Shown here piece by piece: positions 8,424 through 16,307 of a stretch of DNA of 64,000 bases. The DNA comes from Actinoplanes sandaracinus (lineage in GTDB: Bacteria; Actinomycetota; Actinomycetes; Mycobacteriales; Micromonosporaceae), in NCBI RefSeq assembly GCF_030009775.1, contig NZ_JASCTH010000009.1, positions 62,001 through 126,000 of the forward strand. The letters are read 5' to 3'. Numbering within the stretch: position 1 is the stretch's first letter; each line of letters opens with the position of its first letter. Both the position numbers and the translations under genes were made by a program. Under the pieces are notes generated by a model. That model had not been told where the DNA came from, made no database searches, and saw only the letters and a list, made by a program, of their open reading frames with translations.

Positions 8424-9326
8424 TCACGCCTGCCTCTTGAGCGAGTCGCAGCCGGTCTCCTCGGGGAGCAGCGGGCGGAACACCACCTGCCACTTCTTCC
8501 CGGCGGACTCCCACGGCGTCCGCTGGTTGGCCTTGGCCGCGGCCGACCAGACGGCGTCCTTCGCGGCGCCCTCGACGATCAAGCAGTTGATCTTCAGTTG
8601 CTCGTTGAGGTGGCCCCCGGGCAGATCGGCGGCGGGCCACTTGACCGGGTCACCGCCGAAACCGTCGCCGGTCTCCTGGTAGGGCTGAGCGAGCACCGCG
8701 ATCTTCGCCGGCTGGTAGGCGACCGCGGGCGGGCTGGCCGCGTCGGCGAACATCTTGGTCAGCGAGGCGAGCCAGGCGCTGAGCCGCTTACGGGCGGCGT
8801 GCTGCGCCGGGGTGAGCGCGGTGTCGTCGGGGCTGGCCTCGTTGAGCGCCATCACGTCCACGACCTGTTCGCCCTGGTCGGTGCGGACGCTGATCCTGGT
8901 GCTGGGGGTGTCGGCGACCCCGGGGACGCCGAAGTCGCCACCGGGCTTGACGCCCGCCGTGACCGCGGAGGCGGCCAGCTCCCGGACCCGCTCCTGGCTG
9001 ATCCTGATCTCCTGCAGGTTCGGCAGCGCCGGGCCGGGATAGATGGTGGGCACCGGGCCCTCGCTCAACGCCCGCCCGTCGGCGTAGACGCTGACCAGCG
9101 GGATGCGCGAGGGGATGCTCTCGGCGGGGACGAAGCCGCCGCGGTACTCCACGCGCAACGCGAGGGTGCTGGAGTCCGCCGCGGCCGGAGCGGTGGTGGC
9201 TCTCTCGGTGACCGGCGCGGCGGAACCCGGAGCACCCGGGTCGCCCGCGGCGCCGGGCTGGGCGCAGGCGCCCAGCAGCAGAAGGGGAACGGCGGCGGCG
9301 GTCATCAGGCCGCGGTTTCTGGTCAT
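8424..9326 (-). CDS. Secreted lipoprotein, unknown function
   Basis: 300 residues. The signal peptide ends in a clear lipobox (LLLLGAC, Cys about residue 21), so the protein should be lipid-anchored outside the membrane. A linker rich in Ala, Gly, Pro and Ser follows. The rest contains LALRVEYRGGFVPAESIPSRIPLVSVYADGRAL, TIYPGPALPNLQEIRISQERVRELAASAVTAGV and a C-terminal part with two cysteines (NCLIVEG, ETGCDSL) that could form a disulphide. Similar actinobacterial lipoproteins exist, but no function is assigned that I know of. Separate from neighbours; 51 bases separate its start from the stop of the S4 gene. Confidence 0.82.
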   Translation of the reverse strand: MTRNRGLMTAAAVPLLLLGACAQPGAAGDPGAPGSAAPVTERATTAPAAADSSTLALRVEYRGGFVPAESIPSRIPLVSVYADGRALSEGPVPTIYPGPALPNLQEIRISQERVRELAASAVTAGVKPGGDFGVPGVADTPSTRISVRTDQGEQVVDVMALNEASPDDTALTPAQHAARKRLSAWLASLTKMFADAASPPAVAYQPAKIAVLAQPYQETGDGFGGDPVKWPAADLPGGHLNEQLKINCLIVEGAAKDAVWSAAAKANQRTPWESAGKKWQVVFRPLLPEETGCDSLKRQA

Positions 9327-9377
9327 GATGGGTACGACGAGACAGGTCCCGCCCAGGTTCCGGCCGTTTCGCGGACT

Positions 9378-9608
9378 TTATTCGGCGACCACCCGCGCCC
9401 GGCGCCCGAGAACCTCGACGACGTCACCCGGATGGAGTTGCCGGCCCCGCCGCAGGTCGACCTCGCCGTTGACGGCGACGTCGCCGGAGGCGATCAGAAT
9501 CTTGCCCTCTCCGCCGGTGTCGATGAGATCGGCGAGTTTGAGGAACTGGCCGAGCCGGATCATGTCGCCGTCGATGGGCACGTCACGCATGGGTTCATCA
9601 TCCGGCAC
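9378..9608 (-). CDS. Small S4-domain RNA-binding protein (YbcJ/YlmH-like)
   Basis: 76 residues, essentially a single S4 domain: MIRLGQFLKLADLIDTGGEGKILIASGDVAVNGEVDLRRGRQLHPGDVVEVLG. This matches the small stand-alone S4 proteins (YbcJ type) thought to bind structured or ribosomal RNA. The start is uncertain between GTG 9608 and ATG 9590 (MRDVPIDGD), as neither has a strong ribosome site; the longer form is given. Confidence 0.88.
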   Translation of the reverse strand: MPDDEPMRDVPIDGDMIRLGQFLKLADLIDTGGEGKILIASGDVAVNGEVDLRRGRQLHPGDVVEVLGRRARVVAE

Positions 9609-9673
9609 GAGATCCGGCGGAAATCTTCCGGGCTGGTTTGAACCATCGGGGCCGGTGATCCGAACTACATGTC

Positions 9674-10474
9674 GTGAGGCATCTGGGGATGGCCCGCCGT
9701 GCGGGCGTGATGACCGCGGTGACCGCTGCCGGCGTTTTCTTCGCCGCCGGCCCTGCCGCGGCGGACGTGACGGTGAGCCCGGCGAGCGCGCCGCAGGGCA
9801 GTGGAGCGAACCTGAGCTTCCACGTGACCAACGAGGGCACCGCGCCGATCACCGAGGTGACGCTGCGAATTCCGGCGGACACCCCGGTGGCCGAGGCGTA
9901 CCCGTTGTCCGTGGACTCCTGGGCTCCGAGGATCACTTATCGGAAGCTGACGGTACCGCTGGGCACCATTCACGGTGGCACTCCGGCGACCGAGGCCGCC
10001 GACTCGATCATCTGGCTCGCGGTGAACGGCGCGGCGATCCAGCCCGGACAGTCGGCCGATCTGACCGTCGCGCTGGGACCGCTGCCGACACTGAGTTCGA
10101 TGCGGTTCACCGTGGACACGAAGTACGCCGACGGCCGGGCCGGGCCGGCGATGCCGGCGACGGTGACGCTGACCCCGTCGAACGGCGCGGCGCCCGCCAC
10201 CCATCACGGTGGCTCCGCCACCGGCGCCGCCGCGGCCGCCGAGAACGTCGTGTTCGCCAATCTCGTGGGGTCTGTCGACGACGGCCCGACGTGGGCCTCG
10301 ATGTCCGGCTGGCTGGTGGCCGCGCTGGCCATGCTCGCCGCCGGCTGGGTGGTGCTGCGTGGCCGGCACCGCGCGACGGAGGAGCCCGAGCCCGACGAGT
10401 CGCCCACCGGGGACGACGGCGGCGACAAGGAACCCGTGGCCGCGGGCAGCAGCAAATGGGCCTACAAGGGCTGA
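9674..10474 (+). CDS. YcnI-like (DUF1775) exported membrane-anchored protein
   Basis: 266 residues from GTG 9674; an ATG at 9689 preceded by GTGAGG is an equally good start. A signal peptide ends at PAAA. The domain that follows begins DVTVSPASAPQGSGANLSFHVTNEG, matching YcnI proteins, whose fold binds copper through an N-terminal histidine (HVTV...). Here that His is replaced by Asp. Later come TLRIPADTPVAEAYPL, WAPRITYRKL and ALGPLPTLSSMRFTVDTKYADG. A His pair (THHGG), a transmembrane helix (SGWLVAALAMLAAGWVVL) and an acidic tail follow. YcnI genes usually sit beside copper-import (copCD/ycnJ) genes; none is visible here. Confidence 0.82.
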   Translation: MRHLGMARRAGVMTAVTAAGVFFAAGPAAADVTVSPASAPQGSGANLSFHVTNEGTAPITEVTLRIPADTPVAEAYPLSVDSWAPRITYRKLTVPLGTIHGGTPATEAADSIIWLAVNGAAIQPGQSADLTVALGPLPTLSSMRFTVDTKYADGRAGPAMPATVTLTPSNGAAPATHHGGSATGAAAAAENVVFANLVGSVDDGPTWASMSGWLVAALAMLAAGWVVLRGRHRATEEPEPDESPTGDDGGDKEPVAAGSSKWAYKG

Positions 10475-10786
10475 GACTCCCACTGCAGGCCGGGTCCTGC
10501 GATTGGGAAGATGAGGATCGTTCACGACAGCGGAGGTTGTGCGGCGCCCTCGCGGGGCCGCGCGATGCGAGGCAGGCCGTGAACGGCCCTCACCTCACGC
10601 GGGTGGGCGTGAGGACGTCGTGGCAAGCGCGTGGGGCGCACAGCCACGACCGGCGGGTGGGGCCCGGGCAAGGCCCGTGATCCGCGTGCCGTGGGGGGGG
10701 GGCAGATCAGCCCCGCCCGCACGGTCAAAGCAGCGGCCGGAAGAGCAGTCGAAGCAGTGGTCGACGCGGCAGCGCCGGAGCGGCGC
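10475..10786. other. Non-coding spacer between convergent YcnI-like and DHH genes
   Basis: 312 bases with no gene I can support. It holds the hairpin at 10593-10614 and a run of ten G at 10693-10702. Confidence 0.6.
10593..10614. terminator. Hairpin terminator candidate
   Basis: Perfect 8-bp stem CCTCACGC / GCGTGAGG around a 6-base GGGTGG loop, between the convergent YcnI-like and DHH genes. No T tract. Confidence 0.5.
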
Positions 10787-11725
10787 TCAGACCGGAACCA
10801 CCCGCTCGGTGCGCAGCGCGTCGATGATCTCGCGTTCCACCCGGTCCGACTCGTCGTGCGGAACCTGGCAGGTGCCGGCCGCGAGGTGGCCGCCGCCGCC
10901 GTAGCGCAGCATCACCTCGCCGATGTCCACCGGCGAGGTGCGGTCCAGGATCGACTTGCCGCAGGCGAAGACCGTGTTGAGCTTCTGCCGGCCCCAGATG
11001 ATGTGCACCGACACCCGGGCCTCGGGAAACAGCGCGTAGACCATGAACCGGTTGCCGGCCTCGATCACCTCCTCGTCGCGGAGGTCGACGATCACCACGT
11101 CGCCGTCGAGCCGGCAGACCCGGTGCAACTGGTCGACGAACCGGGCCGAGCAGTCGTGGAACAGCTGGGAGCGCTCGATGACGTCGGGCAGGGCGAGGAT
11201 CTCGTGTACGTCGTTGTGCTCGATGCACGCGTCGATGAGCTGCATCATCAGCTGGTAGTTGGAGATCCGGAAGTTGCGGAACCGGCCCAGGCCGGTGCGG
11301 CTGTCCATCAGGAAGTTGAGCAGTGTCCAGCCGGTCGGGCTGAGGATGTCGGTGAGCGAGTAGTCGGCCGAGTCGGCCTGGTCGACGGCCTCCATCAGCT
11401 CGTCGGAGACCTTCGGAAAGCGGTCCCGCCCGCCGAAGTGCTCGTAGATCACCCGGGCGGCCGACGGCGCGTCGGGGTCGATGACGTGGTTGCTGCGGTC
11501 GCCGTCGTTGCGCAGCGTCTCCGAGTGGTGGTGGTCGAACACCATGTTGGCGCGGCCGTCGTACGGCAGATTGGTGAGGATGTCCCGGTCGGTGACGTCG
11601 ACGACGCCGTCCTGCACGTCTTTCGGGTGCACGAAGAGGATGTCGTCGATCATGTCGAGATGGCGCAGGAGCACGGCACACACGAGACCGTCGAAGTCGC
11701 TTCGGGTCACGAGCCGGTACTTCAC
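10787..11725 (-). CDS. DHH/DHHA1-family phosphoesterase (exopolyphosphatase/oligonuclease-like)
   Basis: 312 residues from GTG 11725, which has GAGGGGG just upstream. The DHH domain shows RSDFDGLVCAVLL (metal-binding Asp pair) and the name-giving FDHHHSE. The C-terminal DHHA1 domain ends in the substrate-binding RYGGGGHLAAGTC. Such enzymes use manganese to cleave phosphoester or phosphoanhydride bonds in short oligonucleotides, pAp, c-di-AMP or polyphosphate. The sequence alone does not settle which. No membrane or sensory domain is present, so it is cytosolic. The gene is divergent from zwf, with a 191-base shared promoter region. Confidence 0.9.
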   Translation of the reverse strand: MKYRLVTRSDFDGLVCAVLLRHLDMIDDILFVHPKDVQDGVVDVTDRDILTNLPYDGRANMVFDHHHSETLRNDGDRSNHVIDPDAPSAARVIYEHFGGRDRFPKVSDELMEAVDQADSADYSLTDILSPTGWTLLNFLMDSRTGLGRFRNFRISNYQLMMQLIDACIEHNDVHEILALPDVIERSQLFHDCSARFVDQLHRVCRLDGDVVIVDLRDEEVIEAGNRFMVYALFPEARVSVHIIWGRQKLNTVFACGKSILDRTSPVDIGEVMLRYGGGGHLAAGTCQVPHDESDRVEREIIDALRTERVVPV

Positions 11726-11916
11726 GGGGTCCCCCTCGGTTGCCAGACCTTTGAACCCAGTTTGCCACTTTTTTCGTAATGGTCCGGCCCGCATCGGCGG
11801 ATGGACGTGTCCACCGCCACTTCGTCCCGCTTTCCAGGAAGCGGATGAACTCTGCGAGGGCCCTCGGCCGTAAGGTTCAGACGACGGTCACAACCCGCTC
11901 GGAGGACTCGCAGAAG

Positions 11917-13410
11917 ATGGACCACGCACCTCAGCTCATCCAGGAGCGCAGCGCTCCACCGGCCACGCTGGTGATCTTCGGCGCCTCCGGTGACCTGACC
12001 CGCCGGAAACTGCTGCCGGCGGTCGAGAACCTGGCCCGCCACGGCCGCCTGCCCGACCAGTTCGCGCTGGTGGGTGTCGCCCGGACGCCGATGACCGACG
12101 ACCAGTTCGCCGAGAGCGCCCTGGGCGGCCGCAGCCTCTCCGAGAAACGCCAGCTGGCGGGCGGCGTGCGCTATGTGGCCGGCGGCTACGACGACCCGGA
12201 CACCTTCAAGCGCCTCGCCGAGACCCTCGACGAGCTGGACGCCGCCCGCGGCACCTCGGGCAACCGGCTGTTCTACCTCTCCACCCCCGCCGGCGCGTTC
12301 GAGCCGGTGATCAACGGGCTGGCCGGCGCCGGCCTCAACCAGCCGCGCGAGGGCTCCTTCTCCCGGCTGGTGATCGAGAAGCCGTACGGGCGCGATCTCG
12401 CCACCGCCCGCGAGCTCGACGGCATCGTGCACGGCGCGTTCGAGGAGCACCAGGTCTTCCGGATCGACCACTACCTGGGCAAGGACACCGTCCAGAACGT
12501 GCTGGCGCTGCGCTTCGCCAACTCGATCTTCCAGCCCATCTGGGACCGCTCATGGGTCGACCACGTGCAGATCACCGTGGCCGAGACGCTCGGCGTCGGC
12601 ACCCGCGGCGGCTTCTACGAGAACGCCGGCGCGATGCGTGACATCGTGCAGAACCACGTGCTCCAGGTCCTCGCGCTCGCGCTGATGGAGCCGCCGGCCT
12701 CGTTCGAGTCCGAGGGCCTGCGCAACGAGAAGGTGAAACTCCTCCAGGCGATCCGGCTCCCCACCGACCGGGACATCGCCGACGCCGCGGTCCGCGGTCA
12801 GTACACCCGCGGCGGCACCCGTGAGGAACTGATGGCCGGCTACCGCGAGGAGGTCGGCGTCGACCCGCTGTCGCGCACCGAGACCTACGCCGCCATGCGG
12901 CTCAACGTGGACAACTGGCGCTGGGCCGGAGTGCCGTTCTACGTGCGCACCGGCAAGCGCTTGCCGGCCCGGCTCACCGAGGTGGCGCTGCAGTTCCAGC
13001 GCCCGCCGCACCTGCCGATCCCGACCGACCAGCTCACCGGCCTCGAAGCCGACGCGCTGATCCTGCGGATCCAGCCCAACGAGGGCATCTCGCTGCGCTT
13101 CGGCGCCAAGGTGCCCGGCCACTCCTTCCGGGTGCGCACGGCCACCATGGAGTTCTCGTACGACCAGACGTTCGTCGAGGAGTCCCCGGAGGCTTACGAA
13201 CGTCTGCTCCTGGACGCGCTGATCGGTGACGCGTCGCTGTTCATCCGCAGCGACGAGGTGCAGCACAGCTGGCGGATCGTCGACCCGATCATCGAGAACT
13301 GGAACAAGGACCCGTCGCCGATCCCGACCTACGAGGCCGCCTCGTGGGGTCCCACCGACGCCGACCGGTTGATCGGCCGCAACGGCCGTAAGTGGCGCAA
13401 CGCCGCCTGA
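11917..13410 (+). CDS. zwf: Glucose-6-phosphate 1-dehydrogenase
   Basis: Oxidises glucose-6-phosphate to 6-phosphogluconolactone with NAD(P)+, the entry to the oxidative pentose phosphate pathway. 497 residues, normal for the family. The Rossmann motif is IFGASGDLTRRKLLPA. EKPYGRDL and the active-site stretch RIDHYLGKDTVQN follow, and VRTGKRLP comes later. ATG 11917 is preceded by GGAGGA at 11901-11906; the frame is open further upstream but without family similarity. The gene stands alone: the tal, opcA and pgi neighbours usual in actinobacteria are absent. It could therefore be a second copy rather than the main pathway gene. It ends in a strong hairpin shared with the convergent VOC gene. 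Confidence 0.97.
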   Translation: MDHAPQLIQERSAPPATLVIFGASGDLTRRKLLPAVENLARHGRLPDQFALVGVARTPMTDDQFAESALGGRSLSEKRQLAGGVRYVAGGYDDPDTFKRLAETLDELDAARGTSGNRLFYLSTPAGAFEPVINGLAGAGLNQPREGSFSRLVIEKPYGRDLATARELDGIVHGAFEEHQVFRIDHYLGKDTVQNVLALRFANSIFQPIWDRSWVDHVQITVAETLGVGTRGGFYENAGAMRDIVQNHVLQVLALALMEPPASFESEGLRNEKVKLLQAIRLPTDRDIADAAVRGQYTRGGTREELMAGYREEVGVDPLSRTETYAAMRLNVDNWRWAGVPFYVRTGKRLPARLTEVALQFQRPPHLPIPTDQLTGLEADALILRIQPNEGISLRFGAKVPGHSFRVRTATMEFSYDQTFVEESPEAYERLLLDALIGDASLFIRSDEVQHSWRIVDPIIENWNKDPSPIPTYEAASWGPTDADRLIGRNGRKWRNAA

Positions 13411-13424
13411 CTGTCGAAACCGTT

Positions 13425-13455
13425 GGCGGGGCGCACGAATCTCGTGAGCCCCGCC
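13425..13455. terminator. Bidirectional hairpin terminator after zwf
   Basis: Outer stem GGCGGGGC (13425-13432) with GCCCCGCC (13448-13455) and inner stem CACGA / TCGTG separated by one mismatch, loop of three. It sits 14 bases after the zwf stop, facing the convergent VOC gene. The remaining spacer to 13653 holds nothing recognisable. Confidence 0.7.
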
Positions 13456-13653
13456 CAACTGTTCGGCTCGTGGGAGGTTCCGCCGCAGGCGTGGTGCTGT
13501 CGCGGGTACACGCCGAGACAGCGCCGGTGGGTGGAGTCGAACCTGAACGGGGAGACCACCGACGCCCCGGTAGCCCGGCGGGCCGTGCCGTGGCCGAATT
13601 CTCAGAATGGCCGCGGAGCCGGACCGCGGACCGGCTTGGCTCCGCAGTCCGCG

Positions 13654-14055
13654 TCAACTGCTGGCGGGGACGGCCTCGCGGGCCGGTTGGAACAGTTCGA
13701 CGAGGTTGCCGGCAGGGTCGGCGAGCAGGATCTGACGGCCGCCGGGCCCGGAGACCAGCTCGCTGCGGAACGTCAGGCCGGCGCCGCGGAGCCGGCCGAT
13801 CTCGGTGTCCAGGTCGTCGACGATGAGGTGGATGCGGTTGCGGCCGGGGCTGGTGGCGTCGTCCGGGGTGGCGCGGGCACCGGAGCTGGCGGGTCCGGAC
13901 AGCAGCAGCCGTAGGCGGCCGCGGACCACGTCGGCGAAGGCGGGGGCGGCGCTGCTGTGAAGGTGGAAACCGAGGTGGGTGGTGTAGAAGCCGACGGCGG
14001 CGTGAACATCGTCGACGAGGTAGCGGACGCTGACGTACTGCTCGGGTGTGCTCAC
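13654..14055 (-). CDS. VOC-family (glyoxalase/dioxygenase fold) protein
   Basis: 133 residues with the paired beta-alpha-beta-beta-beta modules of the vicinal oxygen chelate fold: VSVRYLVDDVHAAVGFYTTHLGFHL, then NRIHLIVDDLDTEIGRLRGAGLTF, and LLADPAGNLVELFQP at the end. Candidate metal ligands are His in NRIHL and Glu in VELFQP. It starts with a GTG that overlaps the stop of the ArsR-ArsC gene (GTGA), so the two are translationally coupled. The partnership hints at arsenic chemistry, but the protein has no cysteine. It is therefore unlikely to be an ArsI-type C-As lyase, which uses a cysteine pair. Substrate unknown. Confidence 0.88.
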   Translation of the reverse strand: MSTPEQYVSVRYLVDDVHAAVGFYTTHLGFHLHSSAAPAFADVVRGRLRLLLSGPASSGARATPDDATSPGRNRIHLIVDDLDTEIGRLRGAGLTFRSELVSGPGGRQILLADPAGNLVELFQPAREAVPASS

Positions 14056-14825
14056 GGTTTGGTCTCCTGGGGTTCGGTGGCGAGGACGGGCAGCAGATGC
14101 CGCACGCGGGTGTCGATGTCGGCGGCAATCCGGAGGAAGGCGGGGTAGTCGTCTCGGGTGCCGAGTGCGGCGGGGTCGGGGATGCTCCAGTGCCGCCGGC
14201 CGGCCGGGTTACCGAAGTCGGGGCAGACTTCTCGGGCCTTGTCGCACAGGGTGATCACGTAGTCGAAGCGGCGGCCGGTGAGCGTGTCCAGATGTCGCGG
14301 GTGCCGGCCCGCGACGTCGACGCCGAAGTGATCGTGCAGCGCCCGCACGGCATGGCGATGTAGTTGCGGCCGGGGGCGGCTTCCCGCGCTTGTCACCTGC
14401 ACGTGGCCGGCCGTGTAGCGGCGGAGCTGGGCTTCAGCGATGGGTGAGCGTGCGCTGTTGCCCGTGCACACGAACAGCACGGTTCGCGGCTGGTGTACCG
14501 GCGAGGCCGGTGGAGTGCTGTCCCACCGCAGGGCGGGATGCAGAGCGGTGCCGGTGCCCGCCAGCGCGTGGGCGCACCTGTCGAGGTCGAGATGGTAGTA
14601 GCTGTCGCGGCCGTCGAAGCTGCTGCGGGTGGCGGTGACCAGGCCGCCGTCGCGCAGCAGCCGCAGGTGGTAGGAGACCAGGTTTTGCGGCTGGCCCAGG
14701 AGGCTGACCAGTTCCCGGACCCGCAGGTCACTGTGGGCGAGTGCGGTCAGGAGCTGCCAGCGCAGCGGGTGTGCGGCCAGCCGGACGAACGGCGGCGCGG
14801 GGTGACCCGGTGGCCCCATGACCAT
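14052..14825 (-). CDS. ArsR-type regulator fused to thioredoxin-type arsenate reductase (ArsC)
   Basis: 257 residues, two domains. Residues about 10-100 form an ArsR winged helix (RWQLLTALAHSDLRVRELVSLLGQPQNLVSYHLRLLRDGGLV). Residues about 115-245 form a low-molecular-weight phosphatase fold with the active loop VLFVCTGNSARSPIAEA (CX5R) and the acid Asp in SIPDPAALG. It also has a CX6C pair (LCDKAREVCP), the extra redox cysteines of thioredoxin-coupled ArsC. Those cysteines favour arsenate reduction over plain tyrosine phosphatase activity. The regulator part lacks the CxC metal-site motif of classical ArsR, so its sensing is unclear. An inverted repeat lies 9 bases upstream of the ATG. Divergent from an APC permease and coupled to the VOC gene. 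Confidence 0.92.
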   Translation of the reverse strand: MVMGPPGHPAPPFVRLAAHPLRWQLLTALAHSDLRVRELVSLLGQPQNLVSYHLRLLRDGGLVTATRSSFDGRDSYYHLDLDRCAHALAGTGTALHPALRWDSTPPASPVHQPRTVLFVCTGNSARSPIAEAQLRRYTAGHVQVTSAGSRPRPQLHRHAVRALHDHFGVDVAGRHPRHLDTLTGRRFDYVITLCDKAREVCPDFGNPAGRRHWSIPDPAALGTRDDYPAFLRIAADIDTRVRHLLPVLATEPQETKP

Positions 14826-14833
14826 GAAGATAC

Positions 14834-14849
14834 ATCAAAACAGATTGAT
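14834..14849. promoter_or_regulatory. ArsR-type operator, ATCAA-N6-TTGAT
   Basis: A perfect 5-bp inverted repeat with six-base spacer in an AT-rich island, 9 bases before the ArsR-ArsC start and 136 bases before the divergent permease. ArsR/SmtB proteins of actinobacteria commonly bind TCAA/TTGA half-sites, so autoregulation is likely. The closeness to the ATG suggests a leaderless transcript. Confidence 0.65.
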
Positions 14850-14984
14850 CGGTCCGCACCGAGGCAGGAATCCCGCCGGTCGCTGGATGTTCACTGCACC
14901 GGCGGAGCCGAAAGCCCATCGGCTGCCGTATCGTCGGCCGATATCGGCCGGCGTAACAGCGCCGGGCTCATCGGAAGGTTGGTT

Positions 14985-16244
14985 GTGAGCGCGACATCCA
15001 CGGCGGCCGGGGGCCAACTGGCGAGGCGGCTGGGGGTGTTCGACGCCGTGGTCATCGGCCTGGGGTCGATGGTCGGTGCGGGCATCTTCGCAGCCCTCGC
15101 GCCCGCGGCCGCGGCTGCCGGTTCGGGGTTGCTGCTGGGTCTGGCCGTAGCGGCGGTGGTGGCCTACTGCAACGCCACGTCATCGGCGCGGCTGGCCGCC
15201 CGCTATCCGGCGTCCGGCGGCACCTACGTCTACGGCCGGGAGCGGCTCGGTGCGTTCTGGGGATACCTGGCCGGCTGGGGTTTCGTGGTGGGTAAGACCG
15301 CCTCCTGCGCGGCGATGGCTCTCACTGTCGGGATGTATGCCTGGCCGCAGCAGGCACACGCGGTAGCGGTGGTGGCAGTGGTGGTGCTGACCGCGGTCAA
15401 CTACGTGGGCGTGCAGAAGTCGGCGTGGCTGACCCGGGCGATCGTCGCGGTCGTCCTGGCGGTGCTGGCCGGTGTCGTGGTGGCCTGCCTGAGCGCGCCG
15501 CCTGCCGACCCGGGCCGGCTGTCGGGCGGCGGTGACGCCACCGTCCTCGGCGTGTTGCAGGCGGCCGGGCTGCTGTTCTTCGCCTTCGCCGGGTTCGCGC
15601 GTATCGCCACACTCGGCGAGGAGGTCCGCGACCCGGCCCGCACCATTCCCCGGGCGGTGCCGCTGGCTCTGGGGATCACCCTGGTCGTGTACACGATCGT
15701 GGCGGTCGCGGTGCTGGCGGTGCTCGGCGATCGGCTCGCCGGTGCGGCCGCGCCACTGGCGGACGCGGTACGCGCCGCCGGCTGGCCCGAGCTGGCCCCG
15801 GTGGTACGGGTCGGTGCGGCCGTCGCGGCGTTGGGTTCGCTGCTCGCGCTGATTCTCGGGGTGTCGCGCACCACCCTGGCGATGGCCCGGGACCGGCACC
15901 TGCCCCATGCTCTGGCTACCGTGCATCCGCGGTTCCAGGTGCCGCACCGGGCGGAACTGGCCGTCGGTGCGGTGGTGGCCACGGTCGCGGCCACCGCCGA
16001 TGTCCGCACCGCGATCGGGTTCTCCTCCTTCGCGGTGCTGGCCTACTACGCGATCGCCAACGCCAGCGCCTGGACGTTGTCCGCCACCGAAGGCCGCCCG
16101 CCGCGGGCCATCCCGGTCATCGGCCTGGCCGGCTGCCTGACACTGGCCTTCGCCCTGCCGCTGCGCTCGGTGATCGCCGGCGCCGCGGTGCTGGCCGTCG
16201 GCGCCGCCGCCTACGGCATCCGCCACCGGTTGACCCGGCGCTGA
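14985..16244 (+). CDS. APC-superfamily amino acid/polyamine permease
   Basis: 419 residues from GTG 14985, with GGAAGG at 14973-14978. About 12 hydrophobic helices. The family signature is GLGSMVGAGIFAALAPAAAAAGSGLLLGLAVAAVVAYCNATSSARLAARYPASGGTYVYGRERLG (helices 1-2 with the substrate-binding GAGIF), followed by FFAFAGFARIATLGEEVRDPARTIPRAV in helix 6-7. It would import an amino acid or amine by proton symport, or exchange; the substrate cannot be told. It is divergent from the ArsR-ArsC gene across a region with an ArsR-type operator and is followed 63 bases later by the DedA gene. This raises the possibility of arsenic-linked control. Confidence 0.92.
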   Translation: MSATSTAAGGQLARRLGVFDAVVIGLGSMVGAGIFAALAPAAAAAGSGLLLGLAVAAVVAYCNATSSARLAARYPASGGTYVYGRERLGAFWGYLAGWGFVVGKTASCAAMALTVGMYAWPQQAHAVAVVAVVVLTAVNYVGVQKSAWLTRAIVAVVLAVLAGVVVACLSAPPADPGRLSGGGDATVLGVLQAAGLLFFAFAGFARIATLGEEVRDPARTIPRAVPLALGITLVVYTIVAVAVLAVLGDRLAGAAAPLADAVRAAGWPELAPVVRVGAAVAALGSLLALILGVSRTTLAMARDRHLPHALATVHPRFQVPHRAELAVGAVVATVAATADVRTAIGFSSFAVLAYYAIANASAWTLSATEGRPPRAIPVIGLAGCLTLAFALPLRSVIAGAAVLAVGAAAYGIRHRLTRR

Positions 16245-16307
16245 CATCCGGCCCGGGGCGGGTGGGTACACGGCCTTCCCTGGACAGGTCCGGGAAAGGA
16301 CGACGCC

